From: Carnegiea gigantea
Lineage: Eukaryota; Streptophyta; Magnoliopsida; Caryophyllales; Cactaceae
DNA: 64,000 bases
Direction of reading: 5' to 3'
Assembly (NCBI GenBank): GCA_029747015.1
Contig: JAKOGI010001249.1
Coordinates: 93,501 to 157,500, forward strand
The notes under the pieces are model-generated. The model made no database searches. It saw nothing but the letters and a program-made list of their open reading frames with translations, and was not told where the DNA came from. Of this stretch, positions 10,808 to 23,271 are shown piece by piece; the stretch's first letter is position 1; each line of letters begins with the position of its first letter. Made by a program: the position numbers and the translations under genes.

Positions 10808-13234
10808 AGCGCTTGCTTGTCCCCAAGCAAGATCGAAACATGAGTAGATCGAGAGGAAGTTAAAAACCTGCAACTATCCACCTCCTCAGGCAAGGCGAAC
10901 AAAGAATCAGGCAGAGCAAACATTGATGTGCACAACTGGTGGAGTAGTTTGAGGCATAAATTCGGTTTCCAAATTCATTTCAAAGCGCTTGGAAGGCCAC
11001 GTGCTCAAATCAACATCCCATCAAACCATATCGCCCCCCCCAAATCAAAACACATCCAAGTAAGTAGTGGGTCAGAAGGTGTGGTAGTGAATCTCATAGA
11101 ATAGGGTAAGTATAAGTGCACTCCCTTGCATGTGTTTATGATGTAAAGTGGTTCGCTCAACTCTCTTCCACTAAAACAATCTACCATAGGCTTGGTAGGG
11201 TTCTCAATTCTCCACCGCGAAGACGCATAATGCACGACAATGATCAAGAGGACTTTAGGGGTTGAAATGGGGCTAAGGGTATAGGTGAGAGAGGGACAAA
11301 TGATTTAGGAAATGTGGAGCTAAAAAGCCAACAGCTAGTGAGCAGCCAACACTTAAACAAATTACATTACACTCTCAATATGAGTACAAACACGCTCTAA
11401 ACCCCAGGGACCATTCGGGAAAGCACTAAACGAATCATGCCAAACGTCTTTATTTTTGTTTTTTTTGGTTTTTTTTTCCTTTTTCTCTCTCCCCCCATTT
11501 TTTTCGCTCTTGTTTTTTTTTTTTTTTGAAAGGGGGGGTAAGAAAATAGGTGAGTGACATGTATAATAACAATATAGGCAGGATTCCCGAGTAGACAACA
11601 TAATATAACCCCAGCACAAGCCAAAATAACCACAATCAATATCCAAAAACCTCCCACACAAGTGAAGTGTTGCTCTACTAGCTTTGGCGTAAAGGGAGGA
11701 GATGTGTTTAGGCCAAAAGCTTGCAATTAGAGGGTCACAACAAAAATAGGTAAGGCTCAAAGGGGTAAGCAAAGGGCAAGCATGATATCGCAGGTGGCAA
11801 TTTGGCTATGTAGCTAAAAAGATAGACAAACGAATGCCTCTATCATTTCATCGTTAGGCACACGCTAAAATGCGATTTTAAAGAGAATCCCAACAAGTTC
11901 TAGAAATATAATCATAGAAGAGACACACATGAAAGGAATATGAGACTAAAGTGATGATTAGTCTATAGGCTCAAAGTCTCACGGGTTATACTACCAAACA
12001 CCACAACTGATCCCAAAAGATGTCCTACGTAGATGAGATGGTCAGTCATGAGGGAGGGTGTCAATGGTAAATAGGAAAGCGAACCAAGCACTGGGGTCAA
12101 AACGTTTCTCAAAGCATCAGTCAAAAGCATTTTACCACAAAAGAATCCACCAGTGTACACAACCATATCACCCAACTCATCCTTGTTGCCTTGACTATCA
12201 TCATAAGAGGGGTTTTTTTTTTTTTTTGGGAATGAAAAACGTAAAACTAGCTACGAAAACAATAAAAACACAAGCGAAAAAGGAAAAGAGGAAGAAATAG
12301 AGATTACCTCGTGGGCTTGAGCGCATCCAACTCTCCAAGTCCCCCGTGCGATGCAAGTACCTATGCTAAATGCACTACGCTATATGCATGCGGGAAAGGA
12401 AAATGAAAACACAAAATACAGCTACATGCTCTAGATGCAAAAGAAGTGAAAAGAAAAATAAAAGAAAAATGAAAATGTAACAACCTATATACAAGCAGCG
12501 GAGCAGCAGACTCGCGCTCCCCCCTACTTGAGGCGATCATTGTCCTTAATGAAAAGAAAGGAGGGGAGAAGGGCAATCAAGAAGGCCCGGGGGCTCCTCG
12601 CGGCCGCCAATCAGGGGGCGGATAAGGCCAGTTGTGAGTCTCATAAGCATAGTGAACTAGGTGGGTGTGTGCGCCGGAGGGTGGCAGTGAGGGAGAGCAG
12701 GGAAAGAGAAAAGAAAGAGGGGGAGGGGGATGTGTACCTGCGCAAGAGAGAGAGAGGGCGGCGTCTGGTGGTAAACGCCGGTGGACGACGACCGGCGAGG
12801 CGCCACTGGGAACGGCCGACAGTGGTGAGGCGACGGCCAAAAACAGAGAGTGGGAGAGGCGAGCGAAGGGTGAGGAAAGGAGAGAGAGGGAGAGAAGGGT
12901 CTCTGAATTTAAATGAAGGCGCACGGTCGTGCGCATGGCGCACGGTCAACCGTGCACCTCGATTTTCGCACAGGGAACGCGCACGGTGGGGCGTCCAGGC
13001 GTGTGTGCCTTCGGCTTGAAACACACAGCCGTGCGTGGCCTGGGGCACGACCGTGCACGTACAGGATCCTTGCCGTGGCTTTTCTTTTTGCTCGCGTTTT
13101 TTTTTTTGTTTTTTTTTTGGTTTTTTTTGTTGTTTGTTTGTTTGTTTGTTTTTTTTTTTTTGAAAAGCAATAAAACTTGGGTTGCCTCCCAAGAAACGCT
13201 TGTTTTAGGTCCCGAGCTTGACCGTACATGATAC
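10808..13234 (-). other. Element C 3' untranslated region
   Basis: 2.4 kb between integrase and the 3' LTR. Athila relatives sometimes have an env-like gene here; I see none. It contains long T/A tracts (11457-11528, 12211-12226, 13097-13162), a purine-rich GA stretch (12660-12900) and a cluster of gcacggtcgtgcg-type palindromic units (12917-13055) also found in the LTRs. The open frames are low-complexity (Lys- or Arg-rich) and lie on both strands at once, so I regard them as chance. Confidence 0.6.
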
Positions 13235-14111
13235 CTAGGTAGATGTTGCAGTAGGCAAGTCATATGAGACCTTGCCCTCAATTCGCTCCCCAGCAATGTA
13301 GTGCTTAAGCCGGGAACCGTTCACCTTGAATGACCCCGTGGCCTCCGTGCCAATCTCAATAGCGCCATGAGGATAGACTTTGAGCACAGTAAAGGGACTC
13401 GACCAACGAGAGCGGAGCTTCCCAGGAAAAAGCTTCAATCTGGAGTTGCAAGAGAACCAAATCGCCTTCCCGAAACTCTCGCCGGTTTATGAACCGATCA
13501 TGCCATCTCTTGACTCGCTCCTTATAGAGCCTCGAATTTTCATAGGCATCAAGCCGAATTTCCTCCAGCTCATTCAGTTGTAACAGCCCCTTTTCCCCCG
13601 CAGACTTCAAGTCAAAATTGAAGTACTTAATGGCCCAATAAGCCTTATGTTCCAATTCCACAGGGAGATGGCAAGGCTTGCCATAGATAAGGCGAAAGGG
13701 GGTGGTACCTATTGGAGTCTTGAAAGCCGTGCGGTAGGCCCAAAGGGCGTCATCTAGCTTATCCACCCAATCCGTTCGCGACCGTGCGACTGTTTTCTCC
13801 AAAATGACCTTGATTTCACGATTGGAGATCTCCACTTGGCCACTAGTCTGGGGGTGATAGCTAAGCCCAAATTTATGATGCACCCCATATTTTTTCAATA
13901 AAGCTTCCAATCTCTTCTCTACAAAGTGAGGGCCATTGTCACTTATTACGACCCTCGGGACTCCAAAACGTGGGAATATAATCTTCTTGAAAAGTTTCGC
14001 CACGACCCTGGAGTCATTAGTGGGGCTAGCCACCGCCTCCACCCACTTGGAGACGTAGTCTACTGCGACTAGGATGTATTTGTTACCTTTTGAAGACGGG
14101 AAAGGACCCAT
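13235..14111 (-). pseudogene. Element C integrase core and C-terminal domain
   Basis: Continues the pol frame directly after an in-frame TGA at 14124-14126; the stop replaces a Trp codon normally found just before GIDFMGPF. The core contains [11 protein letters not shown], the catalytic ISDNGPHF and [10 protein letters not shown] with its Glu. A frameshift near 13440-13450 moves the last part ([16 protein letters not shown] and onward) to the frame of 13235-13438, which ends at a natural stop. Integrase inserts the element's cDNA into host DNA; this copy would be truncated before its catalytic core. Confidence 0.88.
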
Positions 14112-14123
14112 GAAGTCGATCCC

Positions 14124-17100
14124 TCACACATCAAAAATCTCCACTTCCAGGATGAAGTTGAGAGGCATTTCGTTCTTCCTGGATAGGTTCCCGGTTCGCT
14201 GACAGCGGTCACAGGACCGAACATATGTGTACACATCCTTGAAAAGGGAGGGCCAGAAAAAACCAGCTTGGAGTATTCGGGCTGCAGTTTTAGAGGCGCT
14301 GGCGTGCCCTCCACTTGGCGAGTCGTGACAATGAGAAATCACACTTTGAACCTCTTCCTCAGGGAGGCAACGCCTATAAATCCCATCGTTACATAGCTTG
14401 TACAAGAAGGGTTCCACCCAGAAGTAAGACTTGATGTCATGGAAGAATTTCTTCTTCTGATGAGGTGACAAGTCATATGGTACGACTCCCGAGGCCAGGT
14501 AATTGGCGATATCAGCGAACCAAGGGGTTGGAGTCGATGAGAGGGCCAAAAGATGCTCGTCAGGGAAAGCATCATCAATGGGGGCACATTGGCTCTCGAC
14601 AATGAGCCTGGAGAGATGATCAGCTACCACATTTTCGGCCCCTGCCTTATCCCTAATTTCCAGGTCAAACTCCTGGAGCAGCAAAATCCATCGTATAAGA
14701 CGGGGTTTGGCATCTTTCTTCTGAAGGAGATACTTGAGTGCAGAGTGGTCAGTGTACACAACGACCTTGGAGCATAGGAGGTAGGGGCGGAACTTCTCGA
14801 TCGCGTACACGACCGCAAGCAACTCCTTCTCAGTTGTGGTATAATGCTGTTGGGCCTCATCCAGGGTTCTGCTAGCGTAGTAGATCACTACGGGCTTCTT
14901 GTCCTTCCTTTGCCCCAAAACGGCCCCGACCGCTTGGTCGCTGGCGTCACACATGACCTCAAATGGGAGGTCCCAGTCTGGCGGTTGTATGATAGGGGCG
15001 GAAATCAGTGCCTGCTTGATCCTGCAAAAAGACTCAAGGCACTCATCAGTAAAGACAAATGGGGCATCTTTGGTGAGCAGCTGAGTAAGAGGTTTGGCGA
15101 TCTTGGAGAAATCCTTGATAAAGCGACAGTAGAACCCCGCATGACCAAGGAAACTCCGCACCCCCTTTACCGAAGTAGGAGGGGGCAATCGCTCGATAAC
15201 CTCAACTTTAGCCCTGTCCACCTCAATGCCCCTAGCAGATATAACATGGCCCAGCACTACTCCCTCCTGCACCATAAAGTGACATTTCTCCCAATTCAAT
15301 ATTAGATTGACTTCCTCACATCGATGGAGTACCCGGGTTAAATTTTCCAAACAAAGGGCATAGGTACCTCTATAGACGGAGAAGTCATCCATAAACACCT
15401 CCATAATGTTCTCTATGAGATCAGAGAATATAGCAGTCATGCAGCGTTGAAAGGTGGCGGGGGCATTACATAAACCGAATGGCATCCTTCGATATGCGAA
15501 GGTGCCATACGAGCACGTGAAGGTTGTTTTTTCTTGGTCATCAGGATGGATAGGGATTTGAAAGAACCCCGAATAGCCATCCAGATAACAGAAGAAAGAG
15601 TGCCGTGCCAACCTTTCCAACATCTGGTCAATGAAGGGAAGAGGGAAATGATCTTTCCGGGTGGCCTGATTTAATCGGCGATAATCAATGCACATTCGCC
15701 ACCCGGTAACAGTCCTAGTAGAAATGAGTTCGTCACGCTCATTCTTTATAACAGTCATGCCTCCCTTTTTAGGAACTACCTGGACTGGGCTTACCCACTC
15801 ACTATCAGAGATAGGGTAGATAATCCCAGCATCAAGTAGTTTAAGGATTTCCTTTTTGACAACCTCTTGCATGTTTGGATTTAATCGACGTTGAGGTTGT
15901 CGAGAAGGGCGGTGACCGTCATCGAGAAAGATGCGGTGCATGCAAAACGTAGGACTAAGTCCTCGAATATCATCAATACTATACCCGATGGCACCCCTAT
16001 GCTTGCGAAGCACATCCAACAGTTGTTCCAACTGGGGGGCATCTAGGTTAGCGTTGACAATAACGGGACATCGATGGGAAGGGTCCAGAAAAGCGTACCT
16101 GAGATGGGAAGGTAGAGGTTTTAATTCTACCTTCGTGGGGCCCTCCTCTTGCTCCTTGGAGACTGGCTCTTCTAGATTGAGGAGCTCTCTATGGGACCGC
16201 CTAGGCAAATAGGCGGTAGATGTGTCAAGGAGTTGGGCATACTCCTCCTTCTCATCCGAGCTCGAGGCACTGGCATGACAGTCGAGTAGAGCAGCCTCTA
16301 ATGGGTCTTCTGCAAAAGAACCAATCTGGCCCTCCTCATTAAGGGCCTTCTCAAGGACATCGACTCTGCAGTAAGAGTCACCTGAAATGGGGGAGGTCAT
16401 GGCTTGTGGCAAGCTGAATTCTACCTTCTCATCACCCACTTGAAGGGTTAACTTGCCGTTCTTCACATCTATCATAGCCCCCGCAGTGGCTAAAAAGGGC
16501 CTTCCCAGAATGATAGGGATGCGGGAGTCTTCCTCTATCTCCATAACTACGAAATCGCATGGGATGAAGAACTTCCCCACTTGCAATGGGACATCCTCAA
16601 GGACGCCAAGGGGATACTTCACTGAACGATCAGCCAGCTGCAGGGAAATAGTGGTGGGTTTTAGCTCACCCACTTGCAGCTTCTCACAGATAGAAAATGG
16701 CATGAGGCTCACACTGGCCCCAAGGTCACATAATGCCCTGCTGATAGTTATGCCCCCAACAGAACAGGGGATGGAGAAACTCCCTGGATCTGATAGCTTA
16801 GGGGGGAGCTTGTTCTGAATAATTGCACTACACTCTTCAGTCAGAGACACAATGGCGTTCTCGAGTAACTTTCCCTTATTGGAGAGCAAATCTTTCAGGA
16901 ATTTGGCATAGGAGGGCATGTCGGTAATGGCCTCCAGAAAAGGGATGTTGATATGGAACTTCTTAAGCATCTCGAGGAACTTGCCGTACTTGTGTTCCTC
17001 CCTAGCCTTTATTAGCCTCTGGGGATATGGGACAGGTGGTTTGTAAGGCTTCGCCTGGGGGGTAATACCTTCTATTGCGACCTCCTTAGGCTTCTCATTC

Positions 17101-17573
17101 GGAACCTCCTCACTCACAGCATCACTAGGGGTTACCTTGATGACCTCATCCCCATCTTTAATCTCATGTTGTTCTTCCCTCATGGGCATTGGGGGACCTT
17201 CCAACTCCCTTCCGCTTCGCAGTGTGATTGCATTCATCTGACCCTTCGGGTTGGTCTCAGGTTGACCTGGTAAGTGGCCCTGGGGTCTAGACAAATGGTT
17301 CACTTGCTGCGCAATTTGAGCGATCTGGTTGTCCATCATCTTTTGGTGAGTGGCCATCGAGTCAAACTTTGAGTTCAACTGGTTGACCGACTCACTGAGT
17401 ACCTCATTGGTCTTCGTTTGAGTAGCTATAAATCGCTCCATGAGGCTTTCTAGATTGGACTTGGATTGTTGTTGGGGAGGTTGTTGGGGTGTTTGTTGAG
17501 GGGCTTGGGCATAAGGGGCCCTGTATTGGAAACCAGGAGGTTGAGGTTGAGATTGAGAAGGGTTGGGAGGCAT
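14124..17573 (-). pseudogene. Element C polyprotein: end of Gag, protease, RT, RNase H, integrase zinc domain
   Basis: 1149-codon open frame. By residue: Gln/Pro-rich end of Gag (1-60); aspartic protease with LCDLGAS (about 281), the DLG form usual in this lineage; RT (about 560-760) with VFMDDFS catalytic motif (about 729); RNase H with CDASDQ (about 874) and TDHSAL (about 942); integrase HHCC zinc domain (about 1085-1130, SHCHDSP...CDRCQRT). It would copy element RNA into DNA within particles. The first Met is not the natural start: the frame joins Gag (17450-18730) through a one-base loss near 17617. It ends early at TGA 14124. Confidence 0.92.
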
Positions 17574-18730
17574 AGGGTTGTTGTTGCGGTAGGAGAAATT
17601 AGGATGATTTCTCCAACCGGGTTGTATGTGTTTGAGTAGGGGTTGTTTTGTGGGCGCTGGCCATATGTTTGCATTGCATTGGCCTGCTCAGCGCCTGGGA
17701 AAGCGGTTTGGCATTCAGCAGCCATGTGGCCTTGGATGCCACAAATCTCACAAAGTGCCCCGACCTCAAACATAGCACTAGATGAACCTCCCATTGAACT
17801 CCCTGAAGGGGCTCCAAGCCTGTCAAACCTCTTAGCAAGGGCATCAACCTTGCTAGCTAGCATGTCTACAGCGTCGACTCCATACACCCCACTTGCTTTT
17901 TTCGGAGCTGCCCTTTCATTGGACCAGTGGTAGTTATTAGCGGCCATGTCTTCCAGTAGGGTCTTGGCCACCTCGATGGACTTCCCCATCAGTGCACCCC
18001 CAGCAGCAGCATCAATTGACATTTTGAGGGATTGGTCCAGACCGTTGTAGAAGGTCTGGATGAGGAGCCAATCAGGGACTCCATGATGGGGGCACTGGCG
18101 TTGCAAATCCTTAAACCTTTCCCACGCCTCATATAAGGATTCACTGTGCATCTGGGCGAAGGAAGTGATATCGGCCCTCAGCTTGGCCGTCTTCCCAGGG
18201 GGGAAATATTTACTCAGGAAGGCCTTGGAGAGGGCGTCCCAAGTGACAAAGGTGTTCGGCTCCTCATTTTGGAGCCAATCTCTTGCTCTATCCCGTAGAG
18301 AAAATGGGAAGAGCCTCAGTCTGATGGCATCGGTGGAGACCCCGTTCAGTTTGATTGTATCACACTTCGCAAGGAAGTTGCGAAGGTGCATGTTGGGGTT
18401 TTCTGAAGGGTGTCCACCAAATTGATCTCGCTCCACCAGCGAGATAAGGGCCGGGCGCAACTCGAAGTTGTTGACCTCGACCGTAGGGTTCACTATAGAA
18501 GAGGTGATACCCGACGATTGAGGCATAGCATAGTCTCTCAATACCCGGTTGTCTTGCGCCGCCATCGCAGATTCTGCTTGTTTCTTCTTTCTAGCGCCGC
18601 TTTGCTTGCGAGCAGTGGCTTCGATTTCAGGATTCAGGGGAAGCAAGTGGTGACTCCCCTGACTGCGCCTGTGCATACAAAGCCAAAAACTATACCAAGC
18701 GTAAGCAGGTTCAAGCAAGAATAAAAACAA
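17450..18730 (-). pseudogene. Element C Gag
   Basis: 426-codon frame. The likely Gag start is the internal MAAQDNRVL near 18564. Capsid signatures are NFELRPALISLV, RLRLFPFSLRDRARDWL and CPHHGVPDW, followed by a CX2CX4HX4C zinc knuckle CEICGIQGHMAAEC (about 17750-17710). The reading frame is lost about 100 bp after the knuckle, near 17617, where one G appears missing from a ccggg run; Gag sequence continues in the other frame. Athila gag and pol are normally one frame, so I read this as mutation rather than programmed frameshifting. Confidence 0.9.
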
Positions 18731-18828
18731 GCAAGGAAGAAAAGAAAGGGAAAGGGAAAAGAAAAAGAAAAAGGAAAGAGCCTAATCTCAAGCGTTCAAA
18801 TCGCTTTCGATGTTGAAAACAAACAAGT

Positions 18829-18846
18829 TCCCCGGCAACGGCGCCA
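18829..18846 (-). other. Primer-binding site of element C, tRNA-Asp
   Basis: On the minus strand tggcgccgttgccgggga, the exact complement of a plant tRNA-Asp 3' end, starts 6 bp inside the 5' LTR. 18731-18828 is a short purine-rich leader. Confidence 0.9.
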
Positions 18847-18852
18847 AAAACT

Positions 18853-20228
18853 TGTTAATCGTTTTAATAAACCGCAAGTGCACGGTGCCGGTTGTAGCCA
18901 GCAAAGGCAAGTACGGGTCGTATCCGCAGGGAACTTGGTTTCAATCACCGAGGCAATCTGTGACACTTAATCTAGGCTAGGTCTGGTGAATTGGGTGAAC
19001 TGATTCTAATTCTATTAGGTTTATATCAAATTATGAGGAGAATCCTGGATTGGGGTTCACCACACTATGACGTTCATTGGGAAGAAAACTTAGGTAATGT
19101 GAATCTGCCTGCGGAACAATTGAAATGGAATAATTACCAATTAAGAGCATCTGCACCTTCTCTCGAAGGTCATCAGACTGATTGAATTATCCTAATTATC
19201 TATTCTCATGAAACTAGAATAACAAAACCACAAGATCATGTAATCTCAATTCCCAATTGAAATCCTAACTATTCTCATGTTAAGATTTACGATCGCTCGC
19301 AAAGCTGCTCTAGGTAAAGGACCTAACTCTCATTAGTCTCCTAAACCCTAATTAAGAACATGAATAAGCCTTCTCAGGCAATTCATCGAACACCTGGCGT
19401 GCTAAGTGAGAATCCAATAATACTTTAGGCAGAATTCACAAAAACCTAGAATCGATATCCAATTCACATTATAGGGGCTACACCCAATCCAAGATTAAGG
19501 AACTTAGCCGCTAAACATGATTCTAATCTCAACTTCAATCAATAATGATAACATGCGAAGAAATAAGAAACTTGAATTACAACGAATAAAAGAAGGGTTC
19601 AAGAGTGTACCAATTTGTAGCAACAATCTACCGAAAGCAATAATTAAATCCAAACTAAAATCTTGAATTGAACAACAAAATGAAGTCAAACCTAACCCTA
19701 GAGTCGCACCCTTCGAGAGAGAGAAAAGAAAGCCGGGGAGGAAAAAAAGAATAATGCCCCCCCTTTAATAACCGCCTCGCGAAAATAATCAAATCGCGCA
19801 AAAACTAATGACGCACGGTCGTGCGTACCACGCACGGGGGCCCGTGCGTCTCAGGATAATGCACGGTTGACACGCACGGTCAGGACGCACGGTGGTGCGC
19901 ATCTTCTGCCTTCGAGGCACGGCCGTGCGTGACCTGCAACAGACCGTGCGTGACCTGCAGCCAGCCGTGCGCCTCTAAATGGTCCTCTCGGGCTTCATCG
20001 ACGCTTCATTCATGTCAGAATTTGATCCCAGAGCGTCATTTTTGGTAAAACTCGTGCAAAACTCCCACTTTCTAGACCTTAGACCTGCAGATCAAGAATT
20101 AGGGCAAATGAGTCCATAACAGGTCAAGAACGCATATTCAACTCCCTTTTTGCTAAGATTAATCGAAAGATTATCGGGAAAAAAAGGAAGAATCAGGGTC
20201 GAAAGTGGGTCAAATTTGAGGTTTATCA
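18853..20228 (-). repeat. 5' LTR of element C (right copy)
   Basis: 1376 bp, TG...CA ends. Contains the longer form of the GC-rich palindromic cluster (19811-19975), with repeated units such as gcacggtcgtgcg and gcacggccgtgcg. Confidence 0.92.
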
Positions 20229-20620
20229 CCAACTCCATGTATGAGCTCAGAATTAGACAAGGTAGTCTCTACCCCTGGTACCCTCACTTCTGCTATCCAA
20301 AATGTGAATACTAAGGTCCAAGAAATTGAGTCTAAAATGCAAATGATAGATTCCCACTCACAATCTATAGTTAAGTTAGAAACTCAACTGGGACAACTAG
20401 CCATAGCTGTAAGGAAAAAAGAAGAAGGAAAACTTACGAGCTACCCTATAGAGAGTCCTAAAAGCCAACAATTTGAACAATTGAAACCTGTTATGGTTCT
20501 TAGGGAGGTAAGGAAGTAGACAACATGATAATAAGGAAAGGCCAAAGACAAATGAGACTGACTGTGAAATTGAGAGTGATTCACCCCCTCCCTCTAATGT
20601 GTGTGACCCCGTTGGAACAT
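20229..20620 (+). pseudogene. Element B gag, 3' part
   Basis: Resumes after element C. 20241-20519 reads SQSIVKLETQLGQLAIAV, the conserved coiled segment near the Gag C-terminus in Athila relatives. A stop at 20517 and further stops follow. Confidence 0.75.
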
Positions 20621-21413
20621 ACAAGCCAAGGGCTCCTTACCCTCAAGCTTTGGATGCACTTTTCCCTTCTAGGAAAGAAAAACATGGAGAGGATATACTA
20701 GAGACCTTTACGCAAGTTAAGGTCAATCTTCCCCTTTTAGAAGCAATAAAACAAATCCTCGCTGATGCAAAATTCTTTAAAGAAATGTGCACTTTTAAAA
20801 GAAAATCCAAAGATGACAAGTCTCAAAAGTTTTTTCTAAATGAATAAGTGAGCTCTATTTTGAAATATGACACTCTGCCTAAGTTGAAAGATCCTGGTGT
20901 TCCCACTATTTCGTACTTTATTGGTAATCATAAAATTCAAAGAGCACTTTTGGATTTAGTAGATTCTAGTGTTAATTTGATACCATACTCTGTTTACTTA
21001 GAGTTAGGATTGGGTGAACTAAAACCATTCAATTGTACCCTTCAGCTTGCTTATAGGTTGGCAAGAACCCCTAGGGGGCGGATATATAATGTCTTGATTC
21101 AAATTGATAAAGGTCTTTTTACTATTGACTTTGTTGTATTGGACACGGATCCTAGTCATGCCTCTAAGTAGATCCCTGTTATTTTATGATGTCCCTTCCT
21201 AGCTACAGCTAATGCCATAAGTTGGGAGTGATAGATGTCTCGGTTATGAATATGAGGGTTAGGCTTAACATTTTTAAAGCTTCTTCTCAACCTATACTTG
21301 AGGATGAATCTGAATGTTTCTTTATTGATGTCATTAATGAACTAATTGAAGAGGCCTTACCTACTATTCTGAACAAAGATCCCTTGGGAACTTGTCTTTC
21401 CCATCAGGGTTGA
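20621..21413 (+). pseudogene. Element B protease region
   Basis: 20599-20847 gives the YKPRAPYPQALDALFPSRK linker and the segment before the protease. After a TGA at 20845, 20848-21171 gives the aspartic protease. The active site reads LLDLVDSSVNLIPYS; the glycine expected after DL is replaced by Val, so activity is unlikely. A stop at 21169 and frame loss follow. Confidence 0.75.
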
Positions 21414-21689
21414 AGGTTATTTGACTTAGGAAGTACAACAGGTGAGTTGGATTCTAATCTTGACTCTACACCTCATCTTGAGTCTTCATCTTGGGTGTCC
21501 AATTATGAGCCTCTTCCCCCTTTGGCTGGTTCTCCTATACCACTTTTATTATCTCCCCACCTAAAGTTGAGTTAAAACCTCTCACTGATTCACTCAAGTA
21601 TGTGTTTCTAGGACTCAAAGAGACCCTACCTGTTATCATCTCTTCTCTCTTGCCCTATAATCAAGAGAGAGGGTTGATTCGTGTGTTAA

Positions 21690-22418
21690 TTGAACATATA
21701 TAAGGGTGCTATTAGGTGGTCAGTTGCTGATTTGAAAGGGATTAGACTTGCTATGTGCATACATAGAATTTACTTAGAGGATGATGCTATAGAACACAGA
21801 TTGAACCCCCATATGAAAAAGGTTGTCCAGAAAGAGGTAGTAAAACTTTTAGATGTAGGTATTATCTACCCTATTTCTGATAATCAATGGGTCAGTCTAG
21901 CCCAAGTAGTCCCCAAGAAATCTAGCATAACTGTGGTGCAAAATAATGATGGTGAACTAGTTCCTACTAAACAGACTAAGGGTTGGAGGGTGTGCATTAA
22001 TTACAAAAAGCTAAATTCTGTCACTAAAAAAGATCATTTTTCCTACCCCTTCATTGATCAAATTTTAGAAAAATTAGTTGGACAAAGTTTTTACTGTTTC
22101 TTAGATGGGTATTTAGGCTACAATCAAGTACCTGTCTATCCTGAAGACCAAGAGAAAACCACCTTTGCATGCCCTTCGGGTACATTCGCTTGCAGGAGGA
22201 TGCCCTTTAGGTTGTGTAATGCACCTTCCACATTCCAAAGATGCATGATGGCCATATTTTCTTATTACATTGATAGGTTCATGAAGGTGTTTATGGATGA
22301 TTTCTCTATTTTTGGTATGTCATTTGATGAATGTCTTGCTAATTTATCCACTATGCTGAAAAGATGTGAAGAAGTGAATCTTATCTTAAGTTGGAAAAAG
22401 AGTTATTTTATGGTCTAA
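21690..22418 (+). pseudogene. Element B reverse transcriptase
   Basis: About 240 codons of RT without a stop: MCIHRIYLEDD, IIYPISDNQWVS, GWRVCINYKKLN, FLDGYLGYNQ, RMPFRLCNAPSTFQRCM and catalytic VFMDDFSIFG. The catalytic Asp pair is kept, while conserved positions are lost (RMPFGLCNAP reads RMPFRLCNAP). It ends at TAA 22416 within the thumb. The region 21414-21689 upstream is a broken linker. Confidence 0.88.
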
Positions 22419-22429
22419 GAAGGGATCGT

Positions 22430-23271
22430 ATTAGGTCGTAGAATATTTGAGAAGGGAATCAAGGTTGATAAAGTCAAGATTGATCTAATCTCTAATTTCC
22501 TGTTCCCACTTTCATGAAGCAGGTTAGATCTTTCCTTGGCCATGCTGGATTTTATAGGAGATTTATTAAGGACTTTAGCAAAGTGGCTCGCCCACTTATA
22601 ACCTCCTTTCTAAAGATACTTCTTTTGAGTTTGATGAGTTATGTGTGGAGGCTTTTGAAAAGCATCAATCTTTGTTGTTGTCAGCCCCTATTGTATAGCC
22701 TCCTGATTTCTCTCAGCCTTTTGAGATTACGTACGATGCATCTGATTTCACTATCAAAGCTGTTTTTGGTCAAAGTGTGAATAAAATTTCTAATGTCATT
22801 TACTATGCTAGTAGAACTCTAGCTGATGCTCAAAAGAAGTATTCTACCACTGAAAAAGAGTTGCCAGCTGTAGTTTTTGCACTTGATAAATTGTGTTCAT
22901 ACCTTCTGTGCTCAAAAGTGATTGTATTTACTAACCATGTTGCATTAAGACATTTATTGGCTAAGAATGACACCAAACCTAGACTCATTAGGTGGATTTT
23001 ATTGCTACAGGAATTTGACCTTTAGATTAAAGATAAGAAGGGTTCTGAAAATTTGGTTGCGGACCATTTGTGTAGGATCTTCACTAAGTATACTAATGAC
23101 GTAATGGGAGTTTCTGACCATTTTTCTGATGAGCAATTGTTTGCTGTGACACATACCCCTCTCCCTTGGTTTGCTCATATTGTGAACTACCTTACTATTG
23201 GTAAGGTTCCTCCCCAATTGTCCAAACAAAAGAAAGATAGGTTCTTTTCACAATTAAGACATTACTATTAA
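22430..23271 (+). pseudogene. Element B RNase H
   Basis: VRSFLGHAGFYRRFIKDFSK (from 22514) starts the connection domain. A frameshift near 22600 follows. RNase H resumes at 22777 with [22 protein letters not shown]. The usual catalytic TDH motif reads [10 protein letters not shown], an Asp-to-Asn change. A TAG at 23023 interrupts the frame before ENLVADHLCRI; the frame ends at 23271. It would have removed the RNA strand during reverse transcription. Confidence 0.85.

Larger units (their letters stand above)
9455..20228 (-). mobile_element. Athila-like Ty3/gypsy element C, young, full length
   Basis: Complete reverse-oriented LTR retrotransposon of 10,774 bp within the gag of element B, flanked by perfect ccaac duplications (9450-9454 and 20229-20233). 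LTRs begin and end with TG...CA. It has a perfect tRNA-Asp primer site, gag, pol (protease, RT, RNase H, integrase) and a 2.4-kb 3' untranslated region ending in a purine tract. The two LTRs differ by about a dozen substitutions plus one indel of about 37 bp, so the insertion is recent. Gag-pol nevertheless contains one stop and two frameshifts, so it cannot move by its own proteins. Confidence 0.93.

Noticed and set aside
11362..11772. 136-codon minus-strand frame as an env-like gene of element C
   Set aside because: Its second half is only Lys/Asn from T tracts; no signal peptide or convincing membrane pattern.
12528..13296. Overlapping open frames on both strands, some over 150 codons
   Set aside because: They lie in a GC- and repeat-rich untranslated region of element C, are Arg-, Lys- or Pro-rich, overlap each other in many frames and have no family motif.
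17450..17640. Programmed gag-pol frameshift in element C
   Set aside because: No slippery heptamer seen; related elements have one frame here, and the change looks like one missing G in a short run.
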